Below, one piece after another: positions 6,878 to 15,614 of a stretch of DNA of 64,000 nucleotides (positions within the stretch are counted from its first letter, which is position 1; the number at the start of each line of letters is the position of its first letter). Origin of the DNA: Iamia sp035765045 (lineage in GTDB: Bacteria > Actinomycetota > Acidimicrobiia > Acidimicrobiales > Iamiaceae). The stretch lies in assembly GCA_035765045.1 (NCBI GenBank), contig DASTYI010000166.1, forward strand, positions 8,027 through 72,026. Reading direction: 5' to 3'. The position numbers and the translations under genes were made by a program. Under the pieces are notes generated by a model that had not been told where the DNA came from, did no database searches, and saw only the letters and a program-made list of their open reading frames with translations.

Positions 6878-9025
6878 ATGGGACCACCACGCTCGGCGCT
6901 GCGGCGCCTCGCCCGCCTCTGCTACCGCCGCCGGCGGCTCGTGCTGCTCGGGTGGATCGTCGCCCTCGTCGCCCTCTCCGTCGCATCGGGTGCCGTCGGC
7001 GGCGAGCTCGAGGACGACTTCGCCCTGCCGGCCTCCGAGAGCCAGGACGCCATCACCGTCCTCGAGGACGGCGGCTTCCCCACCCGCGCCGGCTTCCAGG
7101 GCCGGCTCGTCGTGGCCGCCGACGGAGGGGTCGACCGACCCGAGGTCGCGAACGCCGTGACCTCCCTGCTCGACCGGATCGCCGACGAGGTCCCCGAGGC
7201 GGCCGTGACCAGCCCCTACGAGGCCGAGGGCCGGCACCAGATCAGCCCCGACGGCACGATCGCCTTCGCCGAGATCGCCCTCGCCGACCGGGACGACGAC
7301 GACTACGACGAGGCCGTCGACGCCATCACCGCCCTCGTCGAGGCCGTCGAGGTCCCGGGCACCGCACTGGAGCTCGGCGGCGATCGCTTCGTCGAGCCGG
7401 CCGAGGGCGGCAGCGAGGCGATCGGCTTCCTGGCCGCCGTGGTGATCCTCCTGCTCGCCTTCGGCTCCGTCCTCGCCATGGGTCTGCCGCTGCTCACCGC
7501 CCTGTTCGGCATCGGGACCGGCGCCGCGGTGGTCACCGTGATGGCCAACGTCATCACCATGCCCAGCTTCACCCTCCAGCTGGTGACGATGCTCGGCATC
7601 GGGGTGGGCATCGACTACGCCCTGTTCGTCGTCACCCGCTACCGGCAGGCGCTGGACGAGGGGCTCGAGCCGGGTGCGGCGGTCGAGCTGGCGATCGACA
7701 CGGCGGGGCGTGCGGTGCTCTTCGCCGGCACCACCGTCGTGGTCTCCGTCCTCGGCCTGCTGGTGGTCGGCTTGGAGATCAACCGGGCGCTGGGCATCGC
7801 GGCCGCCTCCGGGGTGGCGATGACGATGGTGGCGTCCGTGACCCTCCTGCCCGCCCTGCTCGGCTTCGTCGGGCGGGGCATCGACCGGCTCGGGCTGCCG
7901 CACCGCCACCGCTCGGGGGACAGCGCCTCCGCCGGCCTCGGCCTCCGCTGGAGCCGGGTCGTGCAGCGGAGGCCGGTCGCCGCCGCCCTCGTCGGCTTCG
8001 TCCTCCTCGGCCTGCTCGCGGCCCCCGCCCTGTCGATGCGCCTGGGCTTCGGTGACGCCGGCAACCGCCCCACGACCGACACCACCCGGCGGGCCTACGA
8101 CCTGCTGGCCGAGGGCTTCGGGCCCGGCGCCAACGGGCCGCTGCTCCTGGCCGCCACCGTGCCGGACGGCGCGGGCGACGCGCTCCCGGGCATCGTCGAG
8201 GCGGTGGCCGCGGCCGACGGGGTGGCGCGGACGACGCCGCCCATCCCCAACGAGACCGGCGACGTCGTCCTGGTGCAGGTCGTCCCGGACAGCGCGCCGC
8301 AGGACGAGGAGACGACCGAGCTGGTGCACCGGCTGCGCGACGAGGTCCTGCCCCGGGCCACCGCCGGCACCGGGGTCGACGTGCTGGTCGGTGGGGCCCA
8401 GGCGGGCGTCGTGGACTTCTCCGACTTCGCGGGGTCCCGTCTGCCCGCCTTCATCGTCGTCGTCCTCGCCGTCTCGTTCGTGCTGCTCATGGTCGTCTTC
8501 CGCAGCGTGCTCGTCCCGCTCAAGGCGGTGATCATGAACCTGCTGTCGATCGGGGCCGCCTACGGCGTGGTCGTCGCCGTCTTCCAGTGGGGGTGGGGTG
8601 CGAGCCTGATCGGCGTCGGCCGGGAGGGGCCGGTCGAGGTGTGGGCGCCGATGATGCTCTTCGCCATCGTCTTCGGCCTCTCGATGGACTACGAGGTGTT
8701 CCTCCTGTCCCGCATCCGGGAGGAGTACGACCGGACGGGCGACAACGCCACGGCCGTGGCCAACGGGCTGGCCCGCACGGCCCGGGTGATCACCGCGGCG
8801 GCGACGATCATGGTCGTCGTCTTCGCCGGGTTCGTCCTGTCCGGGCAGCGCCCCCTCCAGCTGTTCGGGCTGGGGCTGGCCACCGCCGTGCTCGTCGACG
8901 CCACCCTCGTCCGGCTGGTCCTGGTGCCGGCGACGATGGAGCTGCTCGGCGATCGCAACTGGTGGCTGCCGGGCTGGTTGGACCGCATCCTCCCGGCGGT
9001 CCACGTCGAGGGGGAGCGGCCGTGA
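6878..9025 (+). CDS. MMPL/RND-family transporter
   Basis: 715 residues. The protein has the two-fold RND layout: one transmembrane helix, a large extracytoplasmic loop (about 40-180), five helices (about 185-370), then the same pattern again (loop about 395-520, helices about 530-700). Characteristic motifs are GIGVGIDYALFVVTRYR in the first half and VFGLSMDYEVFLLSRIREEY in the second, the proton-relay Asp-Tyr pairs of MMPL proteins. In actinobacteria MMPL proteins export lipids, glycolipids or drugs across the membrane using the proton gradient. It follows the two-component system and overlaps the next small membrane protein gene by a GTGA junction. Confidence 0.93.
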   Translation: MGPPRSALRRLARLCYRRRRLVLLGWIVALVALSVASGAVGGELEDDFALPASESQDAITVLEDGGFPTRAGFQGRLVVAADGGVDRPEVANAVTSLLDRIADEVPEAAVTSPYEAEGRHQISPDGTIAFAEIALADRDDDDYDEAVDAITALVEAVEVPGTALELGGDRFVEPAEGGSEAIGFLAAVVILLLAFGSVLAMGLPLLTALFGIGTGAAVVTVMANVITMPSFTLQLVTMLGIGVGIDYALFVVTRYRQALDEGLEPGAAVELAIDTAGRAVLFAGTTVVVSVLGLLVVGLEINRALGIAAASGVAMTMVASVTLLPALLGFVGRGIDRLGLPHRHRSGDSASAGLGLRWSRVVQRRPVAAALVGFVLLGLLAAPALSMRLGFGDAGNRPTTDTTRRAYDLLAEGFGPGANGPLLLAATVPDGAGDALPGIVEAVAAADGVARTTPPIPNETGDVVLVQVVPDSAPQDEETTELVHRLRDEVLPRATAGTGVDVLVGGAQAGVVDFSDFAGSRLPAFIVVVLAVSFVLLMVVFRSVLVPLKAVIMNLLSIGAAYGVVVAVFQWGWGASLIGVGREGPVEVWAPMMLFAIVFGLSMDYEVFLLSRIREEYDRTGDNATAVANGLARTARVITAAATIMVVVFAGFVLSGQRPLQLFGLGLATAVLVDATLVRLVLVPATMELLGDRNWWLPGWLDRILPAVHVEGERP

Positions 9026-9489
9026 CGGCGCCGGACCGGCCCGACCGGCCCGGCGAGCGCTGGCAGCTCGGCGTCGGCGCCACGCTGGCCCTCGGGCTGC
9101 TCGCCGTCCCCCGAGTGGTGCTCCACGACCTGGGGGTCGACGTCGGTCCGCTGAACCTGCTGCTCGTCCTCGGCCCGCCGGTCGCATGGGTCTGGTACGT
9201 GGTCCGCCGCCGGGTCGACCGGCCCCTGCTGGCGGTGACCATCGTGGGGGTCGTCTACGGCGTGGTCCTCGCCGCGGCCCACATGGTGCTGTGGGACGAG
9301 GCCTTCGAGGACGGCCCGCCGCGCCTCGGCGGCGAGCTCGCCGGAGAGCTGTCCGCCGGCACCGAGGAGGTGGTGCTGCGCGTCGCCTCCTCGCTCAGCA
9401 GCATCGCCGTCGGGGCCGTCGTGGGGGCCGTCGCCGGGCTGGTCGCCGAGGTGCTGGCCCGCCGGGTCAGGTCGGCAGCGTCACGGTGA
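9022..9489 (+). CDS. Small integral membrane protein of unknown function
   Basis: 155 residues starting at a GTG that overlaps the MMPL stop (GTGA), so translation is probably coupled. Four hydrophobic segments are visible: around GATLALGLLAVPRVV, LNLLLVLGPPVAWVWYVV, LLAVTIVGVVYGVVLAAAH and a C-terminal SIAVGAVVGAVAGLVAEVL. I recognise no family. Its fixed position behind the exporter suggests an accessory role in the same process. Confidence 0.7.
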   Translation: MTAPDRPDRPGERWQLGVGATLALGLLAVPRVVLHDLGVDVGPLNLLLVLGPPVAWVWYVVRRRVDRPLLAVTIVGVVYGVVLAAAHMVLWDEAFEDGPPRLGGELAGELSAGTEEVVLRVASSLSSIAVGAVVGAVAGLVAEVLARRVRSAASR

Positions 9490-9571
9490 CGACACCTCGG
9501 GGAGCCTCGCCGCGATCGAGGACGCGAGGGCGACGCGTCGGTGCGGTGACCGGATCGGGCAGGATCGGGTG

Positions 9572-10288
9572 ATGACCGCCGCCCCCCAGCGTCCGAGGGA
9601 GCCGGGCCCGGGCGCGGTGACAGCACGGCTGGGGTGGTTGCGGGCCGCCGTGCTCGGTGCGAACGACGGGATCGTGTCGACGGCCGGGCTCGTCGTCGGC
9701 GTGGCGGCGGCGACCGATCGGACCTCGACGATCGCCACCGCGGGTGGGGCCGGTCTCGTGGCGGGGGCCGTGTCGATGGCGTTGGGCGAGTTCGTCTCGG
9801 TGAGCAGCCAGCGCGACGCCGAGCAGGCGCTGGTCCGCCAAGAGGCCGACGAGCTGCGCCGGCTGCCCGACCTCGAGCGCCGTGAGCTGATCGGGATGCT
9901 GACCGACCGGGGCCTGAGCCCCGAGACCTCGGAGGTGGCCGCCGACGAGCTCACGGCGCACGATGCCCTGGCCACCCATCTCGAGCTCGAGCTCGGCATC
10001 GATCGGGAGGCGCTCGCCGACCCGTGGGCTGCGGCCGCCTCGTCGGCCCTGGCCTTCACGATCGGTGCGCTGCTCCCGCTGGTCGCCATCCTCGCCCCGC
10101 CGTCCCCGCTCCGCATCCCGGTCGCGGTCCTCGCCGTGCTCCTGGCGCTCGCCGGTACGGGGTTCCTGAGCGCTCGCCTCGGCGGGGCGCCGCCCCGGCG
10201 GGCCGTGCTCCGGTTGGTCTGCGGGGGTGCCGCGGCCCTGGCCGTGACGTACGCCATCGGCGAGGTCCTGGGCACCACCATCGGGTGA
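9572..10288 (+). CDS. VIT1/CCC1-family divalent metal transporter
   Basis: 239 residues. The N-terminal signature LGANDGIVSTAGLVVGVAAA is the hallmark first helix of the VIT family. It is followed by GAVSMALGEFVSVSSQRDAE, a cytoplasmic Glu-rich segment (about 85-150) and three more helices. Family members move Fe2+ or Mn2+ out of the cytosol. The start could be GTG 9569 or ATG 9572; I use the ATG. The gene stands alone and converges on the universal stress gene. GC-rich inverted sequences near 10290-10350 may terminate both. Confidence 0.9.
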   Translation: MTAAPQRPREPGPGAVTARLGWLRAAVLGANDGIVSTAGLVVGVAAATDRTSTIATAGGAGLVAGAVSMALGEFVSVSSQRDAEQALVRQEADELRRLPDLERRELIGMLTDRGLSPETSEVAADELTAHDALATHLELELGIDREALADPWAAAASSALAFTIGALLPLVAILAPPSPLRIPVAVLAVLLALAGTGFLSARLGGAPPRRAVLRLVCGGAAALAVTYAIGEVLGTTIG

Positions 10289-10359
10289 GGCGCGCCGGGC
10301 GCCGCCCCGGGAACCCAGGTGGGATGGGCAGGCCCGGCACCGCCCGGCGAGGCGCCCGG

Positions 10360-11208
10360 TCAGGTCGGCGGGACCACGACCACGGTGACGTCGGAGTGGG
10401 TGGCGACGCTGGTGGTGACGGAGCCGAGCCCGCCGAGGCCCCACCCGCCGCGGCTCCCGATCACGACCAGCGAGGCGCGCCGCGTCGTGGCGAACTCGTT
10501 GATGACGTCGCGGGCGTCCCCGATGCGGACGTCGAGCTCGACATCCGCGTCGGCGCCGAGGGCCTCCTCGACGGCGCGGCCCACGACGAGGCGGCCGTAG
10601 GTCTCCTGCTCCCCGCCGAGCCAGCCCTCCAGGCCGTACTCCGGCCCGATCGGCGGGGGGACGACGTGGAGGGCGTGGACCGGACCACCCGGGGCCTCCG
10701 CCGCCCACCGCAAGGCGGCGTGGGACCCGGCCGAGCCGTCGACGCCGACGACCACCGGGCCGGTCGTGCGCAGCGGCGCACCGGCGGCGACGACGGCGAC
10801 CGGCATCGTGGCGTCGCGCGCGATCCGGGCGCTGACCGACCCGAGCAGCACGCGGCGGATGGGCCCGAGACCTCGGGTGCCGACGACGAGGAGCCGGGCG
10901 TCGCTCTGCTCGGCCTCGGCCAGGAGCAGGTGGTAGGGCGATCCCTGGCGGAGCACGGGGGTCATCGTCACGCCCGCGTCGCCGGCCCTGTCGAGGACGG
11001 CGCCGAGCGCGGCTTCGGCCGCCCGCTCGAGGGTCGTGGACGGCGAGACCCCGACGCCGGGAGCCGTCGCCATCGACACGGGGAGGTCCCAGGTCATCAC
11101 CACCCGGATCGCCGCCCCCGTGGCCTGGGCGTGCGCCTGGGCCCACGCCAAGGCGTGGTCGGCCCCCGGGCTGCCGTCGACGCCGACGACGATGATCGGT
11201 TCGCTCAT
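10360..11208 (-). CDS. Tandem universal stress protein (two UspA domains)
   Basis: 282 residues made of two UspA domains (about 3-145 and 150-282). Each opens with VVGVDGS and ends with an ATP-binding loop: GTRGLGPIRRVLLGSVS in the first and GSRGGWGLGGLGSVT in the second, both fitting G-x2-G-x9-G-(S/T). ATP-binding Usp proteins accumulate in stress or dormancy. ATG at 11208 has a good ribosome-binding site (AGGAGAGACC). Upstream lies a GATTG-N14-GGGAAC element that may be a SigB/SigF-type promoter, in keeping with a stress role. Confidence 0.93.
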   Translation of the reverse strand: MSEPIIVVGVDGSPGADHALAWAQAHAQATGAAIRVVMTWDLPVSMATAPGVGVSPSTTLERAAEAALGAVLDRAGDAGVTMTPVLRQGSPYHLLLAEAEQSDARLLVVGTRGLGPIRRVLLGSVSARIARDATMPVAVVAAGAPLRTTGPVVVGVDGSAGSHAALRWAAEAPGGPVHALHVVPPPIGPEYGLEGWLGGEQETYGRLVVGRAVEEALGADADVELDVRIGDARDVINEFATTRRASLVVIGSRGGWGLGGLGSVTTSVATHSDVTVVVVPPT

Positions 11209-11543
11209 GGTCTCTCCTCGGTGCGGGCCGTCGTCGCCCAGGTTCGTTCCCGACGGGGGGAGCCGCAATCCCCCGACGCGGGTGGATGCGCCCTTCGTCG
11301 ACCGGCACATGGCCAGGGGCGAGGCGCTCCACGAGAGCACAGGGCTCGCCGTCCTCGAGGTCACCGACGAGGCTCCTGCGTCGGTCTCGGTCGAGCCGAG
11401 CGTCAAGGAGGCGTGAAGCCCACGGCGTCCTCCGTTAAGAGGCGATGAGGGCCCTTCTCCTCCGGGTCGCGGGTCCGCATGATGCCCGGCGGCGCACCGG
11501 CCACGGCAGGTCGGGCGACCGTTGATCCGGAGGATCGAGCGCC
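11209..11543. other. Intergenic region between the universal stress gene and kdp
   Basis: About 335 bases without a convincing gene. It holds the putative stress promoter of the minus-strand usp gene (11246-11270) and, towards the right, the control region of the kdp operon. A weak GTGAAG (11413-11418) / TTAAGA (11435-11440) pair with a 16-base spacer is the best plus-strand promoter candidate. GGAGG before 11544 gives the ribosome-binding site. I could not recognise a c-di-AMP riboswitch. Confidence 0.5.
11246..11270 (-). promoter_or_regulatory. Putative SigB/SigF-type promoter of the universal stress gene
   Basis: Read on the minus strand: GATTG (11270-11266), 14 bases, GGGAAC (11251-11246). 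It is 38 bases upstream of the ATG and separate from the ribosome-binding site. The spacing matches the other elements of this type in the window. Confidence 0.4.
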
Positions 11544-11714
11544 ATGCAGGACATCATCTACGTCGCCATCCCGATCGCCTTCTTCGCCCTGTGCGTCGCC
11601 TACGTGCGCGGCTTCGACCGCCTCGTGCGCCGCGGCGAGGAGAGCGAACGGGCGGCCGACCTCGTCGCCGAGCCGGTCGAGGCCGGCCCCGGGACCGTCG
11701 AGGCCCGGTCGTGA
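11544..11714 (+). CDS. Small membrane protein encoded before kdpF
   Basis: 56 residues, MQDIIYVAIPIAFFALCVAY at the start, then a charged tail. One N-terminal transmembrane helix (about 4-21) is followed by RGFDRLVRRGEE. ATG at 11544 has a GGAGG ribosome-binding site, and the stop overlaps the kdpF GTG (GTGA). Small ORFs of this shape are commonly found in front of kdpF in actinobacteria but are often left unannotated. It may be a KdpF-like accessory peptide that helps assemble or stabilise the pump; that function is inferred from position only. Confidence 0.7.
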   Translation: MQDIIYVAIPIAFFALCVAYVRGFDRLVRRGEESERAADLVAEPVEAGPGTVEARS

Positions 11715-11800
11715 CCGCCGACAACATCGTCGGCCTGGTCCTGGCCGTCGTGCTCATCGGGTTCCTGGTCACCGCCCTGCTGTTCCCCGAGAGGTTCTGA
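11711..11800 (+). CDS. kdpF: K+-transporting ATPase subunit KdpF
   Basis: 29 residues (VTADNIVGLVLAVVLIGFLV then TALLFPERF), one hydrophobic helix ending in the LFPERF motif typical of KdpF. KdpF is the small lipid-like subunit that stabilises the KdpABC complex. The GTG start overlaps the stop of the preceding small ORF, and the TGA overlaps the kdpA ATG (TGATG), so the genes are translationally coupled. Confidence 0.9.
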   Translation: MTADNIVGLVLAVVLIGFLVTALLFPERF

Positions 11801-13515
11801 TGTCCGCGGCCAGCTGGTCCCAGCTCCTCCTCTTCGCCGCCTTCACGGTGGCGACCGCGGTGCCGCTCGGGCACTACATCGCCCGGGTCTACGGCGACGA
11901 CGGGCCCGCGCCGGGCGACCGCCTGTTCGCCCCGATCGAGGGCGTCTTCTACCGGGTCGGCCGGATCGACCCGGAGCGGGAGCAGCGCTGGACGGTCTAC
12001 GCCTACTCGCTGATCGGGTTCAGCGCCGTCTCGCTGCTGCTCCTCTACCTGATCCAGCGGGTGCAGGGCGGCCTGCCGCTCAACCCCACCGACGTGGGCG
12101 CGGTGGTGCCGCACCTGTCGTTCAACACCGCCGTCAGCTTCGTCGCCAACACGAACTGGCAGTCCTACGGCGGCGAGGACACGATGAGCCACCTCACCCA
12201 GATGATGGGCCTGACGGTGCAGAACTTCGTGTCCGCCTCGGTGGGCATGGCCACCGTCGCCGCCCTCATCCGGGGCCTCGTGCGCCGCCGCTCGGGGACC
12301 ATCGGCAACTTCTGGGTCGACCTCGTCCGGGGCGTGATCCGGATCCTGCTCCCGTTGGCCGTCCTGGTCGCGGTGGCCCTGATGGGCCTCGGCGTCGTGC
12401 AGAACCTCGACGGGTTCACCCCGGTGACGACCGTCGAAGGGGCCGAGCAGCTGATCCCCGGCGGCCCGGTGGCCAGCCAGGTGGCGATCCGCCAGGTCGG
12501 CACGAACGGCGGCGGCTTCTACAACACCAACGCCGCCCACCCGTTCGAGAACCCGACCGCCCTGACGAGCTTCCTCGAGCTGTGGGCCGAGGTGGTCATC
12601 CCGTTCGCCTTCGCCTTCGCCTTCGGCAAGCTGGTGAGGGACGCCCGCCAGGGACGAGCGGTGTTCGCGGTCATGTTCGTCATCTGGGCCGGCGCCTCCC
12701 TCGCCCTGATGGGCCTCGAGGGCGACGGCAACCCCCGTCTCGCTGACCTCGGCGCCGACCAGGCCGTCACCGCCGAGCAGTCCGGCGGCAACATGGAGGG
12801 CAAGGAGATCCGGTTCGGGCCGGCCGCCTCGGGTCTCTACGCGGCCTCGACGACCGGCACCTCCACCGGCTCGGTCAACGCCATGCACGACAGCCTCACG
12901 CCGCTCGGCGGCGGTGTCGCCACGGCGCAGATGATGCTCGGGGAGGTCAGCCCCGGCGGCGTCGGCGTCGGCCTCAGCGGCGTGCTGGTGATGGCGATCC
13001 TGGCCGTCTTCATCGCCGGCCTGATGGTCGGCCGGACGCCCGAGTACCTCGGCAAGAAGATCCAGCAGGACGAGATGAAGATGGTCGCCCTCTACGTGCT
13101 GGCCATGCCCGCAGCCGTCCTCGGCTTCACGGCGGCGTCGATGTTCGTCGGCTCGGTCCGGGACACGACGATGTGGAACGACGGGCCCCACGGCTTCACC
13201 GAGATCCTCTACGCCTTCACGTCGGCCGGCAACAACAACGGCTCGGCCTTCGCCGGCATCACCGCCAGCACCCACTGGATGGACACCACGCTCGGGCTGG
13301 CCATGTTGATGGGTCGCTTCCTGCTCATCATCCCGGTGCTGGCCCTCGCCGGTGCCCTCGGCCAGAAGCGCCGCCTGCCCGCCACCGCCGGCACCTTCCC
13401 CACCCACACCCCGCTGTTCGTCGGTCTCGTCATCGGCGTGATCGGGATCGTCGGCGGCCTGACGTTCTTCCCCGCCCTGGCGCTCGGCCCCATCGTCGAG
13501 CACCTGTCCCTGTAG
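11800..13515 (+). CDS. kdpA: K+-transporting ATPase subunit A
   Basis: 571 residues, the usual length for KdpA, with about ten transmembrane segments and four pore-loop repeats. Family motifs include NTAVSFVANTNWQSY, GTNGGGFYNTNAAHPFENP and FTSAGNNNGSAFAG, which form the K+ selectivity filter. KdpA binds and conducts K+ in the high-affinity Kdp pump. It starts in a TGATG overlap with kdpF. Confidence 0.98.
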   Translation: MSAASWSQLLLFAAFTVATAVPLGHYIARVYGDDGPAPGDRLFAPIEGVFYRVGRIDPEREQRWTVYAYSLIGFSAVSLLLLYLIQRVQGGLPLNPTDVGAVVPHLSFNTAVSFVANTNWQSYGGEDTMSHLTQMMGLTVQNFVSASVGMATVAALIRGLVRRRSGTIGNFWVDLVRGVIRILLPLAVLVAVALMGLGVVQNLDGFTPVTTVEGAEQLIPGGPVASQVAIRQVGTNGGGFYNTNAAHPFENPTALTSFLELWAEVVIPFAFAFAFGKLVRDARQGRAVFAVMFVIWAGASLALMGLEGDGNPRLADLGADQAVTAEQSGGNMEGKEIRFGPAASGLYAASTTGTSTGSVNAMHDSLTPLGGGVATAQMMLGEVSPGGVGVGLSGVLVMAILAVFIAGLMVGRTPEYLGKKIQQDEMKMVALYVLAMPAAVLGFTAASMFVGSVRDTTMWNDGPHGFTEILYAFTSAGNNNGSAFAGITASTHWMDTTLGLAMLMGRFLLIIPVLALAGALGQKRRLPATAGTFPTHTPLFVGLVIGVIGIVGGLTFFPALALGPIVEHLSL

Positions 13516-13523
13516 GAGCCGAC

Positions 13524-15614
13524 GTGCACACCCTCACCCCTCCGGCGGCCCCCGAGCCCACCCGCTCCGAGCGGGCCGCGGCCCGGCCGCTGTTCGAGTC
13601 GGCGATCGTCCGGCGGGCCGTCGTCGACAGCGTCACGAAGCTGGACCCACGGGTCCAGGCCCGCAACCCCGTCATGTTCATCGTGCTGGTCGGCAGCGTG
13701 TTCACGACGTACCTGTTCGTCCGGGACCTGGGCCGCTCGACCTCGGCCGAGAACGTCTTCGGGGGACTGGTGGCGGCCTGGCTGTGGTTCACGGTGCTGT
13801 TCGCCAACTTCGCCGAGGCCATGGCCGAGGGCCGGGGCAAGGCCCAGGCGGCGACGCTGCGCCAGACGCGGGCCGAGACGATGGCCCAGCGTCGCGACGC
13901 CGACGGGTCGCTGACCGAGGTGCCGTCGTCGCAGCTGACCGTGGACGACGTCGTGGTCGTCGCGGCCGGGGAGATGATCCCCTCCGACGGCGACATCGTC
14001 GAGGGCATCGCCTCGGTCGACGAGTCGGCGATCACCGGCGAGTCCGCCCCCGTGATCCGCGAGGCCGGCGGCGACCGCTCCGGCGTCACCGGCGGCACCC
14101 GGGTGCTGTCGGACCACATCGTCGTGCGCATCACCGCCCGGCCGGGCGAGACCTTCCTCGACCGGATGATCGCGCTGGTGGAGGGGGCCAGCCGCCAGAA
14201 GACCCCGAACGAGATCGCCCTCAACACGCTGCTGGCGGTGCTGACGGTCATCTTCCTGCTGGCCACCGTCTCGCTCCAGCCCTTCGCCATCCACGCCGAC
14301 GCCGAGCAGCCGATCATCGTGCTGGTCGCCCTGCTGGTCTGCCTGATCCCGACCACGATCGGCGCCCTGCTGTCGGCCATCGGCATCGCCGGGATGGACC
14401 GGCTGGTGCAGCACAACGTGCTGGCCATGTCGGGCCGGGCCGTCGAGGCGGCGGGCGACTGCTCGACGTTGCTGCTCGACAAGACCGGCACGATCACGCT
14501 CGGCAACCGCCAGGCGGCCGAGCTCCTCTCGCTGCCCGGCGTCGGCGACGAGCGGCTGGCCGCCGCGGCCCAGCTGGCGTCCCTGGCCGACGAGACCCCC
14601 GAGGGGCGGTCGATCGTGGTCCTGGCCAAGGAGCGCTTCGGGCTGCGCGAGCGCGACGTGAGCAGCGCCACCCTGGTCCCCTTCACCGCCCAGACCCGCA
14701 TGAGCGGGCTCGACCTGGCCGGCACCTCGGTCCGCAAGGGCGCCGCCTCGTCGATCGAGGAGTGGGTCACCGAGCTGGGCGGCACGGTGCCGCACGGCCT
14801 CGACCCGCTCGTCGAGGGCGTGGCGTCCGCCGGCGGGACGCCGCTGGTGGTGGCCGAGCGCGTCGGCGACGGCGTCGAGGTCCTCGGGATCGTCCACCTC
14901 AAGGACGTGGTCAAGGACGGCATGCGCCAGCGCTTCGACCAGCTGCGGGCCATGGGCATCCGCACGGTGATGATCACCGGCGACAACCCGCTCACGGCCC
15001 GGGCCATCGCCGAGGAGGCCGGCGTCGACGACTTCCTCGCCGAGGCCAAGCCCGAGGACAAGATGGCCCTGATCCGCAAGGAGCAGGCCGGTGGGCGGCT
15101 GGTCGCCATGACCGGTGACGGCACCAACGACGCCCCCGCCCTGGCCGCCGCCGACGTCGGCGTGGCCATGAACACCGGGACCCAGGCGGCCAAGGAGGCC
15201 GGGAACATGGTGGACCTGGACTCGAACCCGACGAAGCTCATCGAGATCGTCGGCATCGGCAAGCAGCTCCTCATCACCCGAGGGGCGTTGACGACCTTCT
15301 CGATCGCCAACGACGTGGCGAAGTACTTCGCCATCATCCCGGCCATGTTCGTCGGCGTCCTGCCGGCGCTCGACCGCCTCAACGCCATGGGCCTGGAGAC
15401 ACCCCGCTCGGCGATCCTCGCCGCGGTCATCTTCAACGCCCTCGTCATCGTCGGGCTCATCCCGCTGGCCCTGCGCGGCGTCCGGTTCCGGGCGCAGTCG
15501 GCGGCCACGATGCTGCGCCGCAACCTCTTGATCTACGGGCTGGGCGGGATCGTCGCCCCCTTCCTCGGGATCAAGGTCATCGACCTGATCATCAGCGCCC
15601 TGGGAGTGTCGTGA
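13524..15614 (+). CDS. kdpB: K+-transporting P-type ATPase subunit B
   Basis: 696 residues starting from GTG at 13524, eight bases after the kdpA stop. It is the P-type ATPase subunit that hydrolyses ATP and drives K+ uptake through KdpA. Motifs: TGES in the actuator domain, DKTGTIT with phosphorylated Asp319, KGA in the nucleotide-binding domain, and MITGDN and TGDGTNDAPAL in the hinge. Transmembrane helices flank these at the N and C termini. Its stop overlaps the kdpC ATG. Confidence 0.98.
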   Translation: MHTLTPPAAPEPTRSERAAARPLFESAIVRRAVVDSVTKLDPRVQARNPVMFIVLVGSVFTTYLFVRDLGRSTSAENVFGGLVAAWLWFTVLFANFAEAMAEGRGKAQAATLRQTRAETMAQRRDADGSLTEVPSSQLTVDDVVVVAAGEMIPSDGDIVEGIASVDESAITGESAPVIREAGGDRSGVTGGTRVLSDHIVVRITARPGETFLDRMIALVEGASRQKTPNEIALNTLLAVLTVIFLLATVSLQPFAIHADAEQPIIVLVALLVCLIPTTIGALLSAIGIAGMDRLVQHNVLAMSGRAVEAAGDCSTLLLDKTGTITLGNRQAAELLSLPGVGDERLAAAAQLASLADETPEGRSIVVLAKERFGLRERDVSSATLVPFTAQTRMSGLDLAGTSVRKGAASSIEEWVTELGGTVPHGLDPLVEGVASAGGTPLVVAERVGDGVEVLGIVHLKDVVKDGMRQRFDQLRAMGIRTVMITGDNPLTARAIAEEAGVDDFLAEAKPEDKMALIRKEQAGGRLVAMTGDGTNDAPALAAADVGVAMNTGTQAAKEAGNMVDLDSNPTKLIEIVGIGKQLLITRGALTTFSIANDVAKYFAIIPAMFVGVLPALDRLNAMGLETPRSAILAAVIFNALVIVGLIPLALRGVRFRAQSAATMLRRNLLIYGLGGIVAPFLGIKVIDLIISALGVS

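Noticed and set aside
5867..9187. A 1106-codon open frame on the minus strand across the kinase, regulator and MMPL genes
   Set aside because: It is antisense to genes with clear catalytic motifs, is Arg/Gly/Pro/Asp-rich low complexity and has no domain; long antisense frames are expected at this GC content.
11401..11543. c-di-AMP (ydaO) riboswitch before kdp
   Set aside because: I could not find the conserved helices or core motifs in the leader, only weak promoter-like boxes.
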